Translations under genes and position numbers: made by a program
Source of the DNA: Pseudomonadota bacterium
Lineage (GTDB): Bacteria; Pseudomonadota; Gammaproteobacteria; Burkholderiales; Thiobacillaceae
Reading direction: 5' to 3'
DNA length: 9,522 bases
Assembly (NCBI GenBank): GCA_030836725.1
Contig: JAUPLV010000080.1
Location: 1 to 9,522 of the forward strand
The notes under the pieces: model-generated
Database searches by the model: none
What the model saw: the letters and a program-made list of their open reading frames with translations, nothing else
Told to the model about the DNA's origin: nothing
Shown here: positions 1 to 6,650 of the stretch, in pieces
Position numbering within the stretch: position 1 is the first letter of the stretch
Layout of the letters: every line of letters begins with the position of its first letter

Positions 1-777
1 TATGATGTGCAGCAGCTTGACCTGCAGGTGCAGCGGCAATTCGCCGATTTCGTCGAGGAAGATCGTGCCTTTTTCCGCTTCCAGGAACAGGCCTTTCCTG
101 GCCTTGTCCGCACCGGTGAAGGCGCCTTTGGTGTGGCCGCACAGTTCGCTTTCCACCAGGTTTTCGGGTATCGCTCCGCAATTCACCGGGATAAACGGCG
201 CATCCGCGCGCAGACTTTTCTGATGGATCAGGCGCGCGGCAACACCCTTGCCCGTGCCGCTTTCGCCGGTAATCAGCACCGTGCTGTCGGTCGGGGCGAC
301 CTTGTCGATCAAACGCATCATCGCCCCCATCTGGGGCGAAGAAAATTGGCATACGTTTTCCTTGTCGCCCAGCACCAGGCCGCGCAACACCCGGTTTTCA
401 GCGCGCAGCACGCGCATGTCGGCGACCTTCCCCAGGCGCTGCAGGACCTCCTCGTTGTGAAGGGGTTTGATCATGTAGTCGGCGGCGCCCGCCTTCATGG
501 CTTCGATGGCCGTATCCACCGAAGCGTAGGCGGTGATCATGATGAAGGCGGTATCGATACCGGAGGCGCGCCCCGCCCGAAGCAGCTCGATGCCATTGAT
601 ATCCGGCATATTGATGTCGCAAAATGCCACGTCCACGTCGCCCCGGGAAAGGATCTCGAGCGCGGCGGCTCCGTTGGCCGCCTGCTGCACCATATAACCC
701 GCCTTGGTCAGAAACGCCGCCAGCACCTGCCGGATCGCCGGCTCATCATCCACCACCAGAATTTGCAAAGAGGGCAT
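1..777 (-). CDS. NtrC-family sigma54-dependent response regulator (3' end missing)
   Basis: 259 residues from ATG 777 are present; the gene continues past the left edge, so the rest of the AAA+ domain and the expected DNA-binding HTH are absent. The receiver domain (about 5-120) has Asp10-Asp11, phospho-acceptor Asp54 in FCDINMPD, Thr82 and Lys104 in IKPL. The AAA+ domain starts near residue 143. Walker A is GESGTGKG (171-178), with glycine where NtrC proteins usually have glutamate. The sigma54-contacting loop GAFTGA (218-223) is intact, as is Walker B TIFLDEIGELP (238-248). This architecture activates transcription from sigma54 promoters when phosphorylated. The start is 12 nt after the kinase stop, which marks the two as a cognate pair. 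No clear Shine-Dalgarno sequence precedes it, so coupling to kinase translation is likely. I found no convincing sigma54 promoter in the window, so its targets are unknown. Confidence 0.93.
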   Translation of the reverse strand, partial: MPSLQILVVDDEPAIRQVLAAFLTKAGYMVQQAANGAAALEILSRGDVDVAFCDINMPDINGIELLRAGRASGIDTAFIMITAYASVDTAIEAMKAGAADYMIKPLHNEEVLQRLGKVADMRVLRAENRVLRGLVLGDKENVCQFSSPQMGAMMRLIDKVAPTDSTVLITGESGTGKGVAARLIHQKSLRADAPFIPVNCGAIPENLVESELCGHTKGAFTGADKARKGLFLEAEKGTIFLDEIGELPLHLQVKLLHII

Positions 778-789
778 GTTTTGTTCGCT

Positions 790-2322
790 TTACGCGGAGG
801 TTTCATTCATCGGCAGGAAAACCTGCACGCGGGTGCCCTTGCCGGGGGCGGACTCGATCTCGATCGTTCCGCCGTGTTCCTTGACAATGGAATAGCACAG
901 CGGCAGCCCCAGACCCGTGCCCTTGCCTGCCGATTTGGTGGTGAAGAATGCATCGAAAGCGCGCGCCGCTGTCGAATCGTCCATGCCATGGCCATTGTCC
1001 TCCACGGACAAGCACACCCGGCCGTCGACGACACGGGTTGAAATGACGATCGTCGGGACGCGATTGTCGACGTTTTCCAGCGCATCGACCGCGTTGATGA
1101 GCAGGTTCATGATGACCTGAACCAGCTGATCGGCGATCCCGTGAATCGCCGGCAGTTGATCGTCGAGGTTGAATTGCACCTCGACCCGCCGCAATCTTTT
1201 GTCGTAATGGATCAGGTTGCCGGTGCTGCGCACCAACCCGTTCAAATCGAGCAACTCAGGATCGGCCAGCCGGGGCGACGCGAACTCGGATATCTCGCGG
1301 GTGATCATCGCCAGCCGCTGGATCTGCCTCTGGATCATTCCTGGTTTGCACGCCGCGTTGGGGTGCGCGCAGGCGCCGCTGGTATGGAGGTCGTTCATTT
1401 CCTGAACAATGCCGGAAATCGCCGCAATCGGATTCCCGATCTCGTGCGCCACGCCGGCGGCGAGGGCGCCGATCGCCGCCATTTTTTCCTTGTGGAAATA
1501 CTTCTGGCGCGCAATCATCAACTCGCCGTCGCGCGTATCCAGCATGGTCGCCATGTGGTTGACGGCCGCCATCATTCTGCCCACCTCGTCGTGGCGGCTG
1601 ATCTCGAGCGGCTTGCCGCGATAACCCTTGACGATATCCAGGGATCGGGTTTGCAGGGTGCTCAAATCCCTGGACAGCCTCGCAAAAAACAGGGTGGCGA
1701 TCACGCCGAGAACAGCCAGCCCGATCGATCCCAGAAAAATCGCGGTCAGCATCGCCGAATCCGACTGCGCGCGATAGCTCCTGGCCATAGCCTGCTGCGT
1801 TTCCCTTGAATGCGCCACGGCAGTGGCCACTTCGGACTTGATCTTACGCAACTCCAGCATGAACAGATGCTGGTTCAGCCGGGTCGGCTCCCGGTCCGCG
1901 GCGGCCAGGGCGGCGGCAGCCGCCGACAGGCCCTGGTCGAGCTTGGGTATCGTGACTTCCAGTTCCGCGCGTTTCTCCAGAACCCGCCGAAAGTGCCCAT
2001 GGATCCGCTGCATCCCGCCCTCGTGAGGCGAACCATTGATCAGGACGGCCTCCATCGCGGTAAGAAACACGGCCGAATCCAGTTCCATCAGCGTGCCCTC
2101 GGCCTGGGACAGTCGCTGCATTTCCTCGAATTCAGCCAGCAGCGCCTCTTTCTGATGCCAGACGAAACTGAAAATAAGCACCGCATAGAGCGCCAGGACA
2201 CCGAAAACCAGGAGCCCCTTGCTCCTGATGGACAAGGGGAATCCCTTCTCCAGCGGCATGGAAAACTTCTCGATCGCCGGCTCCGCCGGGATGGAAGCGT
2301 CCGGAACGGCATCCGGATGCAT
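790..2322 (-). CDS. Membrane sensor histidine kinase (NtrB/AtoS-like transmitter)
   Basis: A 510-aa kinase from ATG 2322. GGAGG lies 14 nt upstream, rather far. The frame is open to 2415, but the extra residues are Arg-rich and overlap the lipoprotein gene. ATG 2259 is another option. Membrane segments are at about 36-55 and 191-213, enclosing a periplasmic region of about 135 residues, mostly helical. HAMP follows at about 214-266. The H-box AAGVAHEIGNPIAAI carries the phospho-acceptor His293. The ATPase domain shows an N-box (VIMNLLINAVDAL, Asn410), G1 box DNGHGM (442-447), F-box AFDAFFTTK (456-463) and G2 box GKGTGLGL (466-473). All catalytic motifs are intact. The turn after the H-box helix contains CAHPNAAC (Cys318, Cys325). 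It lies 12 nt before the response regulator gene and should phosphorylate that protein. No PAS domain is visible, so the signal is probably read in the periplasm or through the cysteines. Confidence 0.93.
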   Translation of the reverse strand: MHPDAVPDASIPAEPAIEKFSMPLEKGFPLSIRSKGLLVFGVLALYAVLIFSFVWHQKEALLAEFEEMQRLSQAEGTLMELDSAVFLTAMEAVLINGSPHEGGMQRIHGHFRRVLEKRAELEVTIPKLDQGLSAAAAALAAADREPTRLNQHLFMLELRKIKSEVATAVAHSRETQQAMARSYRAQSDSAMLTAIFLGSIGLAVLGVIATLFFARLSRDLSTLQTRSLDIVKGYRGKPLEISRHDEVGRMMAAVNHMATMLDTRDGELMIARQKYFHKEKMAAIGALAAGVAHEIGNPIAAISGIVQEMNDLHTSGACAHPNAACKPGMIQRQIQRLAMITREISEFASPRLADPELLDLNGLVRSTGNLIHYDKRLRRVEVQFNLDDQLPAIHGIADQLVQVIMNLLINAVDALENVDNRVPTIVISTRVVDGRVCLSVEDNGHGMDDSTAARAFDAFFTTKSAGKGTGLGLPLCYSIVKEHGGTIEIESAPGKGTRVQVFLPMNETSA

Positions 2323-2344
2323 AGTCGTGCTGGCCGCCTCCACC

Positions 2345-3328
2345 TTATTGCTGGATTTTTTCCGCGGGCTTTGGTTTCGGCGCCGGCGCCACCAGCATGA
2401 TCTGGATGCGCGCATTCAGGCTGTCCGCCACATAGAGCAGCCCCTGGCTTTCCGCCAGCCCCGCGATATGGTTGAACTGGCCCGGACCGCCGCCGCTGCC
2501 GCCGAATGTTCCCACCAGGCCGCCTTCGGCATAGACCTTGATGGTGTTGTCGAAATTGTCGCTGACGAAAACGCGATTGGCGCGATCCACCGCGATCGCG
2601 CCCGGTTCGGCCAGCGTTCCCTTGCCGAATGCGTGGCGATAGGCGCCGTTCGCGTCCAGCACCACGACCTGGCGCGTCAGCCGGTCAACCAGATACAGGC
2701 CGTCCGGCCCGGTCGCCATCCCCGCAATGCCGAGGTGCGGCTTCTCGCCGCCGCGCGAGTCGATCACCGAAAGCGGCTGCCCCAAGCGGTCAAAAGCCAC
2801 GATGTGGTCGTGCAATCCATCGGCCACCAGCACGCGCCCGTTCTTGTCGTCCAGCGCGACCGCAACCGGCCGGCTCAGGTTGAGGCTGTCGCTGAAGGTC
2901 CGCAGCAGGCGCCCCTCCCGTGTGAACTGCAGCACGCGCCTGCGATTCGGGTCGGTCACGTAGACCGTCATGTCCGGCGCGGCGTAAAGGCCCATCGCGT
3001 CGTCGGCGGGCAGATCGGAAAAGGCTGTCAGGGACAGCTGGGCGCGATCATAGCGAAAAATACGCCGCAGGCCCGCATCGAGCAGGTAAACATCGCCATG
3101 CACCGCGCCGACGGCGGTGGGCCGCATCAACTGGATATAACCGCCGACGCTCCTGACGCCGAACGGCTGCATCGCCGGGGCGCTGCCGGTCACGGTCAAC
3201 CAGGGCGACAGCAGTTTTCGCTCGACGGCGTCGCCGGTGGAAGACACGGGCGCGGCGCAGCCGGCCAGCACCAAGCTGGCCGCCAGCGCCATTCTCCTGA
3301 GGTAAAAACCCGGCTCAAACTGAATCAT
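2345..3328 (-). CDS. NHL-repeat beta-propeller lipoprotein
   Basis: A 327-aa protein. A double arginine at residues 11-12 is followed by a hydrophobic stretch and the lipobox L21-A-G-C24, so the mature protein should be lipid-anchored at Cys24. The body shows about six NHL-like blades at roughly 69-94, 110-136, 151-180, 198-225, 240-267 and 285-311. Each has a P-x-x-h-A-h opening, a G-x-h-Y/F-V-x-D strand and an R-h-x-x-F/Y closing strand, for example RVFVSDNFDNTIKVY. Six such units fit a six-bladed propeller. The C-terminus is Pro/Lys-rich. Propellers of this type usually bind proteins or ligands rather than catalyse, and I see no catalytic motif. It starts after the REPIN spacer and precedes the histidine kinase by about 22 nt. 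A role as an accessory or sensory partner of the envelope redox proteins is inferred. An internal ATG at 3292 is a less likely start. Confidence 0.88.
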   Translation of the reverse strand: MIQFEPGFYLRRMALAASLVLAGCAAPVSSTGDAVERKLLSPWLTVTGSAPAMQPFGVRSVGGYIQLMRPTAVGAVHGDVYLLDAGLRRIFRYDRAQLSLTAFSDLPADDAMGLYAAPDMTVYVTDPNRRRVLQFTREGRLLRTFSDSLNLSRPVAVALDDKNGRVLVADGLHDHIVAFDRLGQPLSVIDSRGGEKPHLGIAGMATGPDGLYLVDRLTRQVVVLDANGAYRHAFGKGTLAEPGAIAVDRANRVFVSDNFDNTIKVYAEGGLVGTFGGSGGGPGQFNHIAGLAESQGLLYVADSLNARIQIMLVAPAPKPKPAEKIQQ

Positions 3329-3374
3329 CGAACCCCCGCTGCCACATTCCTGGAAATCAACCCATCGCCCTCAC

Positions 3375-3435
3375 CCACAGGAAGGGCTTCGGCCCCGATA
3401 GCCCGCAGCCCTTCGCGGCTAAAGCCGCTCCCACA
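3375..3435 (-). repeat. REPIN-like inverted-repeat element, second tandem copy
   Basis: The same design and orientation as its neighbour, offset by about 82 bp: a GGGCTTCGGCCCCGATAG motif, a short spacer, then TCGCGGCTAAAGCCGCTCCC. The GGGCTTC-x-GCCCCGATAGC-x-CGCAGCC core is shared with the other copy. Outside the two elements the 188 bp spacer shows no ORF, tRNA or clear promoter that I can support. Confidence 0.7.
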
Positions 3436-3455
3436 AAATCGCACGGCCATCGTCA

Positions 3456-3516
3456 CCTGTGGGAGGGGCTTCAGCCCCGATAGCGCGCAGCCTCGCGGCT
3501 TAAGCCGCTCCTACCC
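3456..3516 (-). repeat. REPIN-like inverted-repeat element, copy next to the cytochrome C stop
   Basis: Two REP-like motifs face each other within 61 bp. On the plus strand TGTGGGAGGGGCTTCAGCCC is followed by a short spacer and then the reverse complement of GTAGGAGCGGCTTAAGCCGC. Each motif is itself a small hairpin. Sequences of the GTGGGAGCGGCTTxAGCCGCGA type are a familiar class of dispersed bacterial intergenic repeat. It abuts the cytochrome C stop codon, so in mRNA it would form a strong 3' hairpin that could protect or attenuate the cytochrome message. No U-run follows, so it is not a standard terminator. Confidence 0.7.
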
Positions 3517-3915
3517 CTACCAGCGCCCCGGCCCCTTGGTCTGCGATCCCCCACGGATTCCCCACTTGGTGGCGGGCTTTCCGGAATGGCATAAATCGCA
3601 GTTGTCCGGGCCCCATGCAATCTGGTCATTGTGGCACATGCCACAGAACTTTCCATCGACAATATCCGCCATCAGCACATCGTTCGCGCCGGCCCGCATC
3701 TTGAAGCCGAGTTCCGTATGGCAAACCTTGCAGCGGAAACGGATGCGGTGAAACCAGTGCGGAAAAATGACCGGGCGCATCTCCTCCTTCTCCGCCCGCT
3801 TGTTCAGAACCACATCCCCGTATTCGGCCATCGCCGGGGTGCAAAACAGCACCAGCAGCATTGCCATCGCGCCGCCTGTCATCTGCCGCAAGCTCATGCC
3901 CATTCCCGCCTTCAT
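3517..3915 (-). CDS. Triheme c7-like cytochrome c (cytochrome C), exported
   Basis: A compact 132-aa cytochrome. I chose the ATG at 3915 because it overlaps the cytochrome B stop as ATGA and leads into a signal peptide with core GGAMAMLLVLFCTPAMA, cleaved after residue 30. The frame is open further upstream to 4032, but that part overlaps cytochrome B coding sequence. Internal ATGs at 3903 and 3897 are alternatives. The mature protein is about 102 residues with CXXCH at 62-66 (CKVCH), 91-95 (CGMCH) and 106-110 (CDLCH). The FPHWFHRIRFRCKVCH segment is the signature FxHxxHxxxxxCxxCH of the c7 triheme family. It lacks the long N-terminal region of cytochromes A and B, so it is essentially a bare triheme domain. 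The tail is Gly/Lys-rich and ends GRW. It is the last gene before the REPIN spacer. Confidence 0.93.
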   Translation of the reverse strand: MKAGMGMSLRQMTGGAMAMLLVLFCTPAMAEYGDVVLNKRAEKEEMRPVIFPHWFHRIRFRCKVCHTELGFKMRAGANDVLMADIVDGKFCGMCHNDQIAWGPDNCDLCHSGKPATKWGIRGGSQTKGPGRW

Positions 3916-4487
3916 CGTCCGGCGGCCCGCGGCTGCTCTCTGAGAACACTGTGGCAGCGGTTGCATTCGGTCAGCGGGAAAGCCACCCCCCCGTGACACA
4001 AGCCGCAATACTCGCCGCTCAGAATCGCCCACATGTTCACTCCCTTGGTTCCCCCCGCCTTCGTGTCGAACGGTTGCTCGTGACAGTTATCGCAGTCCAG
4101 CCACTCGGTATGCACCCGATGGGAGAACCGCACCATGGGCATTTCCCCGGTCCTCGGCATGATCACGTCGCCGTCCAGGATGTTGATCCTGGTTCCCGGC
4201 ATCAGGTTGGCGCGCGGGTCGATCAGCTTGTGTTCCATCGCCGTAACCCAGTCCACCTGGTTTCCGACCGCGCTGCGCGGCAGATTCGAGAGCGCATCGA
4301 CCGGTTGCTGCAACTGTTGCAGCCCCGGATTGGATGGATCATGCATCCCGTCCTTCTCCAGCGGTTGCCACTTTCCGACCCATCCCGCCCCCAGGGTGGC
4401 CGTTGCCACCGATGCGGCAAAAACAAGTCTTCCGGCTATCCTTCGCCAGGCGGCACGGTGAAACGATTTGAACATGGCGTGTCTCAT
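3912..4487 (-). CDS. Triheme c7-like cytochrome c (cytochrome B), exported
   Basis: A protein of up to 191 aa with three CXXCH heme sites at residues 132-136 (CDNCH), 161-165 (CGLCH) and 175-179 (CNRCH). The first is preceded by FSHRVHTEWLDC, giving the histidine spacing expected of c7-type domains. It is a clear paralogue of cytochrome A: both have DG-I/M-HDP-T/S-N, a VDWV motif and HTEWLDC-x-NCH in the same order. The N-terminus is basic with a hydrophobic segment at about 20-37, either a signal peptide or an uncleaved anchor; no clean cleavage site is visible. The ATG at 4487 overlaps the preceding stop by 4 nt (ATGA). A second ATG at 4475 has GAGA 6 nt upstream and may be the true start (187 aa). 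The stop overlaps cytochrome C by 4 nt. Confidence 0.92.
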   Translation of the reverse strand: MRHAMFKSFHRAAWRRIAGRLVFAASVATATLGAGWVGKWQPLEKDGMHDPSNPGLQQLQQPVDALSNLPRSAVGNQVDWVTAMEHKLIDPRANLMPGTRINILDGDVIMPRTGEMPMVRFSHRVHTEWLDCDNCHEQPFDTKAGGTKGVNMWAILSGEYCGLCHGGVAFPLTECNRCHSVLREQPRAAGR

Positions 4488-6589
4488 CCCGGAATATAAA
4501 TGCCCGCTTCGCGGAAGGCGCGCACCAGCTCCCGCGTCGATTCTTCCAGGAGCCTGACGCCCGAATTGTGATCCCCCCTGGCCCCGCTCTCCTCCGCCCT
4601 GGCGCGCAGGCGCGCCGCCTCCTCGATCCGCCTGTTCACGATCTCCTCCCGACCGGCAAAAGTTGCGCGCTGTTCGTTCAACAACAGGTTGACCAGCATT
4701 TTATAGGTGTCGTTGTGATCGATTTCATAACGGTATTCTTCTTCCTTGCTGGCGAAATGCAGCGAGCGCACCAGCGTTTCGCCTCCCCGCAGGCCGCCTA
4801 TGTCGATCTTGAGCATGGCATAGGCCTGGTTGAGCACGTCGCGCCCCTGGGCGAGATGACCGGCCGACGCCATCCCCGCCGCCTCGTGCATGAGCGCCTC
4901 GACGGCGTTTCCGATCTCCCGTTCCTCCGCGCCCAGCTTCCTTTCGGCGACGATGCGCCGCTGCGCCGAGAGCAGCGCTTCCACGCTGGCCATCAGGCTG
5001 TCGAAATCGCGCTGCCGCCTTTCCCTTTCGGGATCGGCCGCCGCCACTGCCTCGTAAATCCTTTGGGTCGCGCCATCTTTCCGCAAACCCGTTATGTCAC
5101 TCTTGAGCAGGACATAGGCCTGGTTGAGCACGCCGCGCCCCTGGGCGACCCTTCCGGCCGCCGCCAGGATGCCCGCCTCACGCACCAGCGCCTCGATTTT
5201 ATCGCCGATAGCCTTTTCCTCCGCGCCCAGTTTCCTTTCGGCGACGATGTGCCGCTGCGCCGAGAGCAGCGCTTCCACGCTGACCTTCAAGCTGTCGAAA
5301 TCGCGCTGCTGCCTTTCCCTTTCAGGATCCATCGGCACCACTGCCTCGTAAACCCTTTTGGCCGCGCCGTCTTTCCGCAAACCCGTTATGTCAATCTTGA
5401 GCAGGACATAGGCCTGGTCGAGCACGCCGCGCCCCTGGGCGACCCTGCCGGTCGCCGCCAGGGTGCCCGCCTCACGCACCAGCGCCTCGATTTTGTCGCC
5501 GATAGCCATTTCCTCCGCGCCCAGTTTCCTTTCGGCGACGATGTGCCGCTGCGCCGAGAGCAGCGCTTCCACGCTGACCTTCAGGCTGTCGAAATCGCGC
5601 TGCTGCCTTTCCTTGTCGGGATCGGCCGCCGCTGCTGCCTGGTAAATTTTCGGAGCCGCGTCGTCTTCCTGCAGGCTCACCATGTCGAGTTTGAGCATGG
5701 CATAGGCCTGGTTGAGCACGTCGCGCCCCTGGACGACCCTGCCGGCCAATTTCAGCCTGGTTGCCTCGCGCACCAGCAGTTCGATCGTGGTGCCGATTTC
5801 CTTTTCCTCCGCGCCCAGCTTTCTTTCGGCGACGATGCGCCGCTGCGCCGAGAGCAGGGCTTCGACACTGGCTTTCAGTCTGTCGAAATTCTGCAGCTGC
5901 CGTTCCTGCTCGGGACCAACCGACCCGGAAGACCTCCCGGCCACCTTGCCTCCCCGCAGGCCTTCAATGTCGGTCTTGAGCAGGGCGTAGGCCCGGTCGA
6001 GCACCTCGCGCCCCTGGGCGACATCGCCGGACGACGCCAGTCCCGCCGCCGCCCGCATCATCGCCTCGACCTTGCTCCCAATCTCCTCTTCTTTCGAGTT
6101 TTTCTCCCGGTCAGCCACGATGCGCCGTTGCGCTAAAAGCAGGGCTTCCATGCTGGCCATGCGGTTGTCGAAGTCGCGCTGGCGCTTCTCTTTGCCGATA
6201 TCGAGCGGCTTCACCGCCTCGAAGAACAATTTGGCGGCGTCGCCCAGCAAGCGCATGCTCAGCGCAAAATCTTCCGCCCGATAGGCGTCCTCCGCCTGAT
6301 GGATCAGCTCGTGCGCCCGGTTTTGCATTTCCATCAGGTCCGGGCGACCGCTGGTTTCGATCCGCCTGGCTGCCTGGGATTTTTCGACCAGGGTCGACAT
6401 AAACCCGATCGAACTCAGCACCTGTTCCCTGCTCGCACCGACGCCCGCCTGCCGTTCGGCCAGCATCGACCGCAGATGTTCTCCCCCGACGGGCTGCGGC
6501 GGCGTCTGCGCGCCGGCAACAGCCGGAAAGAGGCCGGCGCCGATTGCTGCAAGCAGGATGACCCCGCTCTTCAAGCGAATTCGCATCAC
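4484..6589 (-). CDS. Exported helical-repeat protein, five-repeat member of the family
   Basis: A 701-aa protein of unknown function. It starts at GTG 6589 or, equally plausibly, ATG 6586. An in-frame TGA shortly upstream excludes a longer form. Residues 1 to about 27 are a signal peptide (core VILLAAIGAGLFPAVAGA). A helical N-terminal region (about 35-133) precedes five tandem units at residues 134-228, 229-326, 327-424, 425-522 and 523-620. Units 2-4 are each exactly 98 residues. Each unit contains V/M-EALL-x-AQR-x-IVA, an E-E-x-x-I-G motif, and A-x-G-x(3)-QGR-x-VL-x-x-AY-x-x-LK-x-D. The C-terminal domain (about 600-701, ending GIYIPG) is closely related to that of the preceding gene. There are no cysteines or heme motifs. 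The charged, Ala-rich composition suggests an elongated helical solenoid. Placement before two triheme cytochromes suggests a structural role in an envelope redox complex, which is inference. Confidence 0.9.
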   Translation of the reverse strand: MMRIRLKSGVILLAAIGAGLFPAVAGAQTPPQPVGGEHLRSMLAERQAGVGASREQVLSSIGFMSTLVEKSQAARRIETSGRPDLMEMQNRAHELIHQAEDAYRAEDFALSMRLLGDAAKLFFEAVKPLDIGKEKRQRDFDNRMASMEALLLAQRRIVADREKNSKEEEIGSKVEAMMRAAAGLASSGDVAQGREVLDRAYALLKTDIEGLRGGKVAGRSSGSVGPEQERQLQNFDRLKASVEALLSAQRRIVAERKLGAEEKEIGTTIELLVREATRLKLAGRVVQGRDVLNQAYAMLKLDMVSLQEDDAAPKIYQAAAAADPDKERQQRDFDSLKVSVEALLSAQRHIVAERKLGAEEMAIGDKIEALVREAGTLAATGRVAQGRGVLDQAYVLLKIDITGLRKDGAAKRVYEAVVPMDPERERQQRDFDSLKVSVEALLSAQRHIVAERKLGAEEKAIGDKIEALVREAGILAAAGRVAQGRGVLNQAYVLLKSDITGLRKDGATQRIYEAVAAADPERERRQRDFDSLMASVEALLSAQRRIVAERKLGAEEREIGNAVEALMHEAAGMASAGHLAQGRDVLNQAYAMLKIDIGGLRGGETLVRSLHFASKEEEYRYEIDHNDTYKMLVNLLLNEQRATFAGREEIVNRRIEEAARLRARAEESGARGDHNSGVRLLEESTRELVRAFREAGIYIPG
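4730..6190 (-). repeat. Five tandem coding repeats of about 294 bp
   Basis: In transcription order the units are 6190-5906 (95 codons), 5905-5612, 5611-5318, 5317-5024 and 5023-4730 (98 codons each). Units 3 and 4 are the most alike: by my count 11 of 98 residues differ and the first 34 are identical. Stretches such as the QRHIVAERKLGAEE segment are nearly unchanged in DNA as well. Unit 1 is the most diverged and closest to the units of the two-repeat protein. Array expansion within this gene from an ancestral one- or two-unit form explains the pattern. Confidence 0.88.
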
Positions 6590-6642
6590 GTTGCGGGGCC
6601 AAGCCGGCCGCGCGCCCCCGCTTCACGAAAAAACAAACGCAT
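6586..6642 (-). CDS. Possible 18-aa leader ORF or gene remnant
   Basis: An ATG at 6642 opens an 18-codon frame (MRLFFREAGARGRLGPAT). GAGG lies 6 nt upstream and is part of the TGAGG that ends the two-repeat gene. Its TGA stop overlaps the ATG at 6586 of the five-repeat gene as TGATG, the usual form of translational coupling. That gene otherwise lacks a clear ribosome binding site, so this ORF could deliver ribosomes to it. The TGAGGCACGCCATG context closely matches TGAGACACGCCATG at the start of cytochrome B, and the first residues are loosely like that protein's N-terminus, so it may instead be the remnant of a duplicated cytochrome gene. Translation is inferred, not shown. Confidence 0.4.
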   Translation of the reverse strand: MRLFFREAGARGRLGPAT

Positions 6643-6650
6643 GGCGTGCC

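Noticed and set aside
7..1041. Plus-strand open frame of 344 codons across the regulator and kinase genes
   Set aside because: It runs opposite two genes with complete, unmistakable domain motifs and crosses their junction. It is His/Arg/Gln-rich with no known domain.
2323..2415. N-terminal extension of the histidine kinase to the ATG at 2415
   Set aside because: The added residues are an Arg/Trp-rich run produced by reading the end of the lipoprotein gene in another frame, and they do not resemble a kinase N-terminus.
3329..3350. TGGCAG-containing sequence before the lipoprotein gene considered as a sigma54 promoter
   Set aside because: The GC element at the -12 position is out of register, and the site runs into the start codon, leaving no room for a leader or ribosome binding site.
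3635..3650. Perfect inverted repeat TGTGGCA-CA-TGCCACA resembling an operator
   Set aside because: It lies wholly inside the codons for the second heme motif of cytochrome C and is explained by the Cys-Gly-Met-Cys-His codons.
2219..3751. Plus-strand open frame of 510 codons opposite the lipoprotein, REPIN spacer and cytochrome C
   Set aside because: It passes through the intergenic repeats and the complements of two well-supported genes, and its composition is typical of antisense frames.
3916..4032. N-terminal extension of cytochrome C to the ATG at 4032
   Set aside because: It overlaps the coding sequence for two heme sites of cytochrome B and would bury the signal peptide inside the protein. 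The ATGA overlap at 3915 gives a normal start.
4568..6136. Long open frame of 522 codons on the plus strand opposite the five-repeat gene
   Set aside because: It mirrors the tandem repeats of the minus-strand gene. Its own internal repeats are only the reverse reading of those units, and it lacks a signal peptide or recognisable domain. High G+C makes such shadow frames common.
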